From Henckelia pumila (Eukaryota > Streptophyta > Magnoliopsida > Lamiales > Gesneriaceae), in assembly GCF_033568475.1 (NCBI RefSeq), contig NC_133121.1:191296664-191360663 (forward strand): 64,000 bases of DNA, in the 5' to 3' direction. A program made the translations under genes and the position numbers. Below the pieces are notes generated by a model. It made no database searches. It was not told the DNA's origin and worked only from the letters and a program-made list of their open reading frames with translations. Positions 55,620 to 64,000 of the stretch are shown piece after piece (the stretch's first letter is position 1; each line of letters opens with the position of its first letter).

Positions 55620-56664
55620 TGTTGGGAAATTTAGTTTTGGTATTTATAAAAGAAAGCCAAACTATAAACTGATATTCAAGAAATGATGACGTCAGCACTA
55701 AACTGAAATGCAAAGAAAGATTCAGCCTACCTCGACTAAAACTCAGTTTACCTTGCTAAACTGAATTCATCAGTACATCTTTACTCAACTGATCATCTCA
55801 GAGAATAAAGCAGTTTACCCTACTAAACTGAATCTATCAGCAGTCATGTTCAGTGTACCATTGCTCAACTGATTACGCAAATGTAATTACAGATAAAGAT
55901 AGTCCGTACTCTGACACATCTGTAGAATGTAGTGCCGCGATACTAAGAGAATGTCAGCATCAGAGATCGTTGATGATAGCGACAAATCCAACGGGAATAA
56001 TTTGAATCCTATCTGAAGAACATTTTGAAATTATGACCGTTGCAAACCAAAGCTTATAAAAATGGATCTTGATCAAAGTTCAAGAGTTGACACACTGCCA
56101 CTGCAAGAATTTCAAAAACATCTTACGCTCAAGACTTGATCAAGAAACTCGAAAGCTCACACATTGATAAGCATCATTCTGACCATTGAAGGATCAATCT
56201 TTGTGCTAAAAGATTTCGAGTTGTATTTACTCTACTGTAAAATCAGTCTAGTACTGAAACCAAGGTGATATACTAGGAGTTCTTATTTAGGCAGTGTTAA
56301 GTCCTAAATCGGATTGGGTTTGTGCAAATTGCTTGTATAAATCAAAGTCTTTTAGTGAATCCTTCCGAGGTGGAAGTAGGGGTGACATAGGAGTATTTGA
56401 AATTTCCGAACATCCATAAACAATTTCTCGTGTCATTTCAGTTTACCATTCATCCTCATACTTCATACTCCTAAACTGATTTACACCAAGTGTTTTAAAT
56501 CTGTAGCTTGACATCTTTCCGCACACATTCTGTTTGCCAAACTACATTTGACACTAAGATAAACCTTGAACTCATTCTTAAATCGATCGAGTTCCATTGT
56601 ACTTAGCTAAAAACTGCTTGAAAGTATATTCACCCCCTCTCTAGACTTTCAACCGATCCTATCA
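55620..56664 (+). repeat. 5' LTR of copia B (1,045 bp)
   Basis: TGTTGGGAAATTTAG to CGATCCTATCA, matching 38429-37378 inverted. TATA-like box GCTTATAAAAATG at about 56052. Rich in 'taaactga/tcagttta' words. Confidence 0.9.
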
Positions 56665-56712
56665 AGTGGTATCAGAGAGGTTATTATCTTATTCTTAAAA
56701 CACTTGAACAAA

Positions 56713-58277
56713 ATGACTTCATTCAGCAAAATTCCTATGTTCTCAAAGGAATATTTTTATGACTGAAAAATTCGCATGCAAGCATATCTATCAGCACTAG
56801 ACGATGACATGTGGTTTGTTATCACTGATGGACCTCTTGAGATCACAAAGGTCATTACTGCTGTAGCCCTCTCTGGAGGTGCTCCACAATACATTGAGAA
56901 ACTTAGAATTGAATGGACTGCGGAGGACAAAAAGAAGGAAAATCTGGACAATGTGGCTAAGGATATCTTGTATAAGATTCTTGACAAGAATACCTTTAGC
57001 AAAATCAAGACATGCAAGACTGGAAAAGAGATTTGGGAAAAATTGATCCAACTTTGTGAAGGAAATGAACAAACAAAGGAAAACAAGCTATCTGTAGCTA
57101 CTCAAAAATTTGACAACATCAAAATGAGATCAGGAGAATCAATTGCAGAGTTTGATGAAAGAGTAAGTAGCATTGTTATTGAGCTCAATGGATTGGGCAA
57201 AACATATCCCAACAGGGAAGTCATTCTCAAAGTAATTCGAGGCCTTCCTAAAGAATGGGATGTGAAGACAATGGCCATGAGAGAATCGAAGGACCTGAAC
57301 AAATTAGAACTGCATGACCTGTTTGCAGATCTAAAAGCATATGAATTCGAGTTACAAACTCGAGAGGAAGATCAGTCTACCTCACAATTGACCAAGGCCT
57401 TGACTGCAATAAAAATTGAGTCACCGGCCAAAACAGAAAAGTCAGCAGAACAACTGAGCAGTGATGCCATGTCCTTGTTTGTAAAGAAATTTGGCAAATT
57501 TATCAGAAGAAACCAAGAAGGATCACACAGAAAAAGTTTCCAAAAGAAGGATTCAGTTGAAGAACCAACAAGTTGTTTCAACTGTGGAAAAACATGACAT
57601 TTCATTGCCGATTGCCCAAACCAAAGAACTTTGACAAAAGGAAAAGTTCAAGGAATGACAGACATACCTCAAGACAGAAGCATGAAGCATTGGTTGCAAA
57701 GGACAGCAAGACCAAGTGGGCAGAAACAGACAGTGACTCAGAGGAATCAAATGGTTCCTCTAGCTCAAGTGATGATGAAGAAGAAGTCAAATGTCTTATG
57801 GCAAATGATCATGAATCTCCATCCACCAGTGAACATGTATTTGATATTAGTCCTGAGGAATTTACCAGAGAAGAACTAATCAAAGCTCTTCATGATATGG
57901 TAAATGAATATCATCAACTGTTCTTAGCATTCAATGAAGTTAGAGCCAAGCAAAAGGACCTGCAAGACAACTCAACTGAACTATCCTTTGAACAATCAGT
58001 TGAGATAAGCTGTCTTGAAACAGAGATTGCTGAGCTCCGAACTGAGAATGAACAGCTCAAGATCGATATCAAGAATCTTACAATCGAAAAACATAATATG
58101 GATGAAATAATAAAATCATGGAATAAATTTTCGAGACTGTTGACAGAAATGAATGATTCACAAAGACCAACCCATGACAAAACTGGTCTTGGATTTGGTA
58201 AGACAGTGGAAACTGGTGAATCAAGCACTCTACCTAAACTGAATATGTGCAAAGGTAAATACATAAACTTTGTATGA
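56713..58277 (+). pseudogene. Copia B gag
   Basis: MTSFSKIPMFSKE, an early TGA (56764-56766, where copia A has Trp), then KIRMQAYLSALDDDMWFVI to FDERVSSIVIELNGLGK. The zinc knuckle CFNCGKT is followed by a TGA where Gly is expected, then HFIADCP. After a one-base shift near 57610 the frame continues (57620-58277) as a Ser/Asp-rich linker and coiled coil (EIAELRTENEQLKIDIKNL). Stops plus a shift make it non-functional. Confidence 0.85.
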
Positions 58278-58736
58278 GCAGTTAGGGAACATGAAGATGA
58301 AAACCTATTCTGATGACTTGACAACAAATAGAGCAGATGAACAGAAGAAGATTTGGTATTGGCTTCAATCCTCATGAATCTAAGGCAGAGATTGCTAAAA
58401 GTCCTGAACAGACTAATGCATCTCAACCTAATCTCATGAGAGGAAATAGGGGTCAATACCATAATCAACATCCAGTTCAAAAGTGATATAGAAATATCAA
58501 GGATATTGGAAAAGGCAAACAACATACAGTTTCACAAGCACATTACACTCCACTATCTAGAGCATCTAACTTAGTGCATACCTATAGGAACACACAAACT
58601 GGCAAACTAGTTAAAGTATTCCAGGTTTGGGTTCCTAAAGGATTAATCCCTCGTGGACCCAAATAGATATGGGTACCAAAAGTTATTCAACTTTGTGAAT
58701 GCAAGAAGCAGGTATCAATAAAAGGGAAGAAGAATC
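58278..58736 (+). pseudogene. Copia B gag-protease linker
   Basis: Broken frames with copia-type text such as VFQVWVPKGLIPRGPK, a TAG, then IWVPK, typical of the linker before the protease in SIRE-like elements. No domain. Confidence 0.55.
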
Positions 58737-60548
58737 ATGGTACCTGGATGCTCGAGACACATGACTGGAAATGATGAGCTATTTTCTGAGCTTGTTGAAT
58801 TCAATGGTCCCATTATCACCTTTGGTGACAACTCAAAGGATAAAACCGTGGGTAAGGATCTATTTCAAGAAATACATTTGGACAACGATAATCAGGACGA
58901 AAGTGAAGACGAAGCTTCACCACCCACAAGAACTCTTCAATCTCCTGAACCGGAACTAGTTGATCCAGTAGTTGAGGATCTTAACATTGATCAAACAGTT
59001 GATACTTACCAAACTCACACAATTGAGGATATTAGAGAACAGCACCATGAGACCACAGAGCTTGACCAAACTATCATAACTAGTCAAGATCCAGAAGCTC
59101 AAGTAATCAGTGGAAATCAGTCTAATACTAGACTGAAATGGTCCAAAAAGCATCCACTCAATTCTGTTATTGGTAATCCTTTAGCACCTCTAAGGACTCG
59201 AGGACAAATTATTAAAGAACTTCTTCACGCAGTCTTCATATCTCAAGAAGAGCCAAAGAAAATTGAAGAAGCATTGGCTGACAGCTGTTGGATAGATGCA
59301 ATGCAAGAAGAGCTAAATCAATTTACTAGAAATGCAGTCTGGGATCTCGTTCCAAGACCAACACATCAATCAGTCATTGGCACTCGATGGGTCTTTAGAA
59401 ACAAGCTAAATGAAGAAGGAACTGTGGTTAGAAATAAGGCAAGATTAGTAGCTCAAGGATACATACAAGAAGAAGGAATTGACTATGACGAAACTTATGC
59501 ACCAGTAGCTAGACTGGAAGCAATAAGAATATTTCTTGCTTATGCTTCATTCAAGAACTTCAAGGTTTATCAAATGGACGTTAAAAGCGTTTTCTTAAAT
59601 GGAAAACTCCAAGAAGAAGTGTTTGTTGAACAACCACCAGGATTCATAAATCATCAATTCCCAGATCATGTGTATCATTTAAATAAATCTCTTTATGGAC
59701 TGAAACAGGCTCCTAGAGCTTGGTATGACACTCTAACCAAATTTTTTCTTGAACACAAATTTACTATAGGCACAGTTGACAAAACATTGTTCAAATTTAC
59801 GAAAGGTGATCACACTCTATTAGTTCAAATATATGTTGATGATATCATCTTTGGGTCAACTAACCCCAAATTATGCACTAGATTCTCAAAGCTAATGCAG
59901 GAAAAATTCGAGATGAGCATGATGGGTGAACTGAATTTCTTTCTTGGATTACAAATTCGACAAATGGACAGTGGAACATTTATAAGCCAAACTAAGTATA
60001 CCAAGGAATTAATCAAACATTTTGGTATGGAAAATTGCACGGTTACAACAACTCCCATGGGTGCATCAATCAAACTTGACAAAGACGAAGGGGAATATAA
60101 GTTGATGCTACAATGTATCAAGGTCTAATTGGGTCATTGCTTTATTTAACAGCCAGTAGACCTGACATTGTTTTTGCAGTATGTTTATGTGCAAGATTTC
60201 AATAAAATCCTAAGCAATCCCACTTCATAGCTGGAAAGAGGATACTGAGGTATCTAAAGGGAACTCAAAATGTTGGCCTATGGTATGCTAAGCACAACTC
60301 CTTCAATCTAGTTGGATACTCAGATGCTGATTATGCTGGATGTAAACTGGATAGAAAAAGTACCAGTGGATCATGTCAATTCCTTGGGGATAGACTGATT
60401 TCATGGTTTAGCAAGAAACAGACATCCATTGCAACCTCCACAACGGAAGCTGAATACTTAGCTGCAGGAAGTTGTTGTGCTCAACTGCTCTGGATTCAAC
60501 AACAGTTGAGGGACTATGGAATTGAAGAACAGGATTCACCAATCTTCT
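58737..60548 (+). pseudogene. Copia B pol: protease stub, RT, partial RNase H
   Basis: Opens with [16 protein letters not shown] of the protease. The catalytic DSG before it is lost: the DNA reads tggtacctggatgctcg where the sister copy at 63039 keeps the extra bases of WYLDSGCSRH. At about 58855 the frame jumps straight to the acidic linker before RT ([17 protein letters not shown]), so the integrase is missing. RT is complete ([49 protein letters not shown]) to 60128. After a frame change RNase H follows (60130-60548: YSDADYAGCKLDRKSTSGSC, TSTTEAEYLAAGS), with a TAA after RFQ, and ends at EEQDSPIF. The remaining RNase H is absent. Confidence 0.88.
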
Positions 60549-63024
60549 GATTGATATTTGTATGAATTAATTGTGGATTGAGACTTGTCTAGAACTAGTT
60601 TGAACACTCTTCGAGGCGAAATACGGGCAAAACTATGATTAGGGATGATTTAAGCAATTTTTTTGAATTCGTTTGAGCCTTTCAAGTTACCTGTTAATAT
60701 TTTATCCCTAGTACCTTGTTTGAGCTTTATTGAAAATCAAATGGCATGCATGTAAACGTGTGATTAAACCGCTATTCGTCATTTTTTCAAGGTCCTACAT
60801 TGACTACCTAAATAACCTAAACACTATTTCCTACCTTTAAGGGAGTAATTTGAATGCTAAAATATTGTATGCTCCTAGTTGATATTTGTGAAAAATGAAA
60901 TGGTATGGTGGATGAATTGAAAAGATAAAAAGAGGTAGTAGAAAAAAGAGAGTTGTAAAAGTTGTGAGCGAAGTTGTGAAAAGTTGAAAAAATCAATGAA
61001 GTGAATTGAGAAAAAAAAGTGAAGTTGTGAATGAAAATGAGTTGAGATTTAAATTAGATAGAGCATGAATATAAATTACTCCTTAATTTGAATTAATATC
61101 CGTTATTTGTAGCCGTGAGCCATGCCTTACATTATAAGCTGAATAAGCCCTATTGACCGAGTCTCAGTTGCCCAATATACTAGTGGAGAAGAGTTGCGAG
61201 AATTTAGCCTATGGACTGTTGATTGATGCTTTTAATGATTATGAATTTTGATCGAAACACGCACACACTATTATTCGTTGAATTTACCTAATTGTGAGTG
61301 TTTTTGATAAATATCCTTTATTTGATCCTATGATATCTTGAAAAGTCCTCATGATCTATGAATGTTTGAATTGGACTTGGAGAATGGTGTTTTGAACATG
61401 AGTTGCGGAAATTGTGAGTTTATGCGGTTATTATTTTGTGATTGGCTAAAACTTTCAAGTGTTAGTAGGTGTGACATTATTGGATTTGATATTTTTGAAA
61501 TCATTGATGAGGCCATTGTTCCATATTATTTCTTGGCTATTTTTGTTGGTTGTTGGGTAGTAGTAGTTTTTGAAGAAATTTGGTTTTGAATAGTTTTGCT
61601 CGGGACTAGCAAAAGTCTAAGTTTGGGGGTATTTGATAAGTGTATTTTATACACTTAGTTTATATATGATTTTAATTGTTAATTATTGGTTTTGAGCAGA
61701 TTTATGCTGTGTTTTGTTGTTTTTGTGGTCGTATGAATTTAGTGAAGTTATGTGGAAAAGTGAAGAAAAATAAGAATTTGAGAAAAGAAAAGAATAAAAT
61801 GGAGAAAAGAAAATAAGAAGAATTAGAGAAGAAAAGAAGAAGAAAGTAACGATCAGACAAGAGCAAAGAGGTTAATGGGATTTTCTTTAATGGGCCTGAA
61901 GAAAGATTAGCGCTTGTTGTTAGCGTTGAGATAAGAGCAAACACGCTATGCCTTGTGAAGATTTGAGATTGTATTCGAGATAAAGGCGCGCCCGCGCCTC
62001 TTCTTGCGCGCCCGCCCCGTTGCTGGATTGGAAAGTTTTATTATTTCAGGCAATTAATTCTATGGGATTTTTGAAGGGCTTTTGCTGAGAAGTATAAAAA
62101 GATTTTTATCTGAAAATAAGGGAGGAGCCGCCACACACATCCACTACAGATCAGATAATTAATCGTGAGATTTTGCTGGGATTTTCTGGAGCTTATCTGA
62201 AGAACAAAGACGGAGTTCGATAGCCCGAACACGGCATCGACGACGGATTTGTTTTCTATCTTTTTATTTTATTCTGAATTTATGTTGAATTTTCTGAACA
62301 TGTTTTGTTTTATTCAGAATTTTATTATGAACTAAATTTTTAGAGTCTAGAGGTCGGATGGAACCTGGTGTAGAAGCTTTCATGAATTCTTGATTTTATT
62401 GGATTGAATTTCTTCTAGATTAATTGTTTTTCTAGAAGTGATTGTCTTTTCAATTATCTGATCAATAATTGATTTATTATATTTATTTGAAATCATTGCT
62501 CGGGAGTGGGGATTTTGAATAAGACATTAGAAACTACACTGTTAATTATTTATACAGCTCGGGAGAGTGTATGATTTAACAGAGCTTTTAAAAAGAACAT
62601 TGTTTTGTGATAGATCAATGCGATAAATTCTTAATAGGAATATTGAAATTGAATTGTAGTTGATAAACATTATTTGTTGCTCGGGAGAGGGAAATAATAC
62701 ACGTAAGTGTTCTTGGCTATTAATTGAATGAAATTCATGAAGATTAATTAATTAGGATTGACTGTTGTTGAAACCAGGTGAAATTTATACCTCTAGACCA
62801 TTATTCTCTGATTGATATTTATTTGAAAGTTGTGTGCGTGCTATCTAAAATCATCTGATTATTTATTTTTATTGCAAAATTCTCAAAGTTTGATTTTCTA
62901 GATAAGTTTAGACTATTCTAATTACAAGTACTAAATATTTTCATTTTACTCCCTGTGGGATCGATATCTGAATTATTCACTATATTAAAACTTCACACTC
63001 GTATGCTTGCGAGGAAATTTCACA
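60549..63024 (+). mobile_element. Athila-like gypsy fragment, 3' part with LTR
   Basis: Internal sequence 60549-61633, then a polypurine tract (AAGTTTGGGGGTATT, 61619-61633), then an LTR. The PPT with 'ctaagtttggggg' and the LTR start TGATAAGTG...ATACACTTAG are the form I know from Athila-type elements. No gag, pol or 5' LTR is present, and no TSD. The internal part has no frame I can assign; a 75-codon frame (61362-61589) is not supported. Confidence 0.7.
61634..63024 (+). repeat. Athila-like LTR (~1,390 bp)
   Basis: Starts TGATAAGTGTATTTTATAC and ends near 'gcgaggaaatttcaca' (exact edge 63022-63027). TATA box 'agtataaaaag' at about 62090-62100. A GC-rich block (ggcgcgcccgcgcc, 61984-62020) stands out in an AT-rich LTR. 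The usual end text 'ctgtgggatcgatatc' is present (62953). Confidence 0.7.
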
Positions 63025-64000
63025 ACACAAGTAGTCTGGTACTTGGATAGTGGATGCTCAAGGCATATGACAGGAGACAGAAGAATGTTATCGGACTACA
63101 TTCCAGGATCAGGACCCAAGATTACTTTCAGAGATAACTCTAAAGGTATAACCATGGGTAAGGGTAAGCTTATCCATGGAAATATTCGCATTAAAAATGT
63201 ATTACTTGTAGAGAACTTGAAATATAATCTGATTAGTATTAGTCAATTGTGTGACTATGACTACTGTGTAGAATTCTGAAAGCACACTTGCAATGTAAAA
63301 GATCAATCTGGACTAATCATTATGACAGGTAAAAGATGTGGAAATACTTATAAAGTAAATTGGTCGGATCAACCAATCACTTCTGTTTGTCTGGTAGCAA
63401 AAAAGGTGAACCAAAATTGGTTATGGCACAAGAGACTCAATCACTTGAACTTCAAAGCTTTAGCCAATCTGAGTAAACATGAATTGGTTACAGGTCTGCC
63501 TAAAATCGAGTTTTCAAAAGATAAAGTTTGTACTGCCTGCCAACTAGGTAAGCAGATCAGATCATCTTTTAAAAACAAAGGATGAAAATCTTCTTCAAAA
63601 AGCTTAGAACTATTGCACATGGATCTGTTTGGTCCTATACCAGTAATGAGCTTAGAGGGAATGAAGTACACCCTAGTTATTGTTGATGATTTCTCGAGAT
63701 TTACTTGGGTGATATTTTCAAAATCCAAAGATCAAACTACCACCCAATTGATTAAACTTCTTTTAAGACTTCAAAATGAGAAATCTCAAACGATTGATAA
63801 AATTAGAAGTGATAGAGGAACCGAGTTTACAAATCAAACTCTGTCTACTTATCTTGAAAATCATGGAATCAAGCATGCGTATTCTGCAGCTAGAATGCCA
63901 CAACAAAATGGTGTTGCAGAAAGGAGAAATAGAACTCTAAAGGAAGCTGCTAGAACAATGATTGCTGATTCAGGTATTTCTCAAAAGTTTTGGACAGAAG
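63025..64000 (+). pseudogene. Copia pol: protease and integrase, running off the window
   Basis: Begins [18 protein letters not shown] (protease with DSG, 63033-63075), then NLISISQLCDYDYCVEF, a TGA, the integrase zinc finger (WLWHKRLNHLNFKAL ... CTACQLGKQ), a second stop at about 63583, then the integrase core (HMDLFGPIPVMSLEG, D in IVDDFSRF and in RSDRGTEF, QQNGVAERRNRTLKEAARTM). It continues past 64000. It is not the missing part of copia B in place, since it follows RNase H in order. Two stops make it defective. Confidence 0.85.

Larger units (their letters stand above)
55620..60548 (+). mobile_element. Copia B: defective element inserted in copia A gag
   Basis: 5' LTR 55620-56664, primer site 56667-56680, gag, a short protease remnant, RT and part of RNase H. 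The protease/integrase part is deleted (about 58860) and the 3' end is lost at the junction with Athila-like DNA (60549). It belongs to the same family as the minus-strand copia at 37378 (similar LTR, a shared stop in RNase H). Confidence 0.88.

Noticed and set aside
55043..64000. Copia at 63025 as the remainder of copia A (gag at 55043)
   Set aside because: The gag zinc knuckle and linker would be missing and the order of pieces (RNase H, Athila, protease) does not fit a simple nested insertion.
1..64000. CRISPR arrays, rRNA or tRNA genes
   Set aside because: None seen; the regular repeats are minisatellites and Helitron units, and the only tRNA-like sequence is the SINE head.

Overview
The window is nuclear DNA from a flowering plant, most likely a dicot and perhaps an asterid of the Lamiales. 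Reasons: a two-exon LRR receptor kinase of the plant TMK family, GT-AG introns, AT-rich spacers, and plant-type LINE, MULE, hAT, Helitron, SINE, Ty1/copia, Ty3/gypsy (Tekay-like) and Athila-like elements. The Lamiales guess rests only on my recollection that proteins like the extra ORF at 38622-41647 are common in Lamiales annotations.

Only one ordinary host gene is evident: a TMK1-like receptor kinase on the minus strand (25909-28917, 924 aa over two exons). The rest is mobile DNA and its debris, mostly nested.

Layout. 1-1345: degenerate ~54-bp minisatellite. 1346-7050: non-coding, with LTR-like repeats and four ~185-bp tandem copies. 7051-8143: a GC-edged repeat, then a hAT-type element with an 8-bp target duplication. 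8152-22376: a dead LINE whose ORF1 is split by two elements only 6 bp apart: a MULE (8789-14820; identical 167-bp TIRs, 9-bp TSD) and a Helitron (14836-17703; TC...CTAG). The MULE carries a mudrA-type transposase and, converging on it, a small gene with an RNase H1 N-terminal (viroplasmin-like) domain. 22377-25908: AT-rich, with a second copy of the 7051 repeat and a 342-bp tandem duplication. 25909-29270: the TMK gene and its upstream region. 29223-30641: a segment duplicated at 36320-37163 plus 53228-53883; the second copy was split by about 16 kb of insertions. Between the copies lie another hAT element, a tRNA-type SINE, a decayed gag-like gene and two minisatellites.

37378-51664: a copia element (minus strand, 5-bp TSD CAATT) with a ~1000-codon extra ORF between pol and the 3' LTR and two genes in antisense, each with its own polyadenylation signal and one with a TATA box. 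Inside its pol lies an almost intact Tekay-like gypsy element (43442-51060, TSD TCTAC). 51884-53183: a foldback element. 53884-60548: two more copia copies, one inside the gag of the other. 60549-63024: a 5'-truncated Athila-like fragment with LTR. 63025-64000: protease and integrase of another copia, running off the window.

The most interesting items are the copia with an antisense gene cassette, the two-gene MULE, and the Helitron whose 5' terminus recurs as a hairpin array with covarying arms. All calls come from reading the sequence; no database search was possible.
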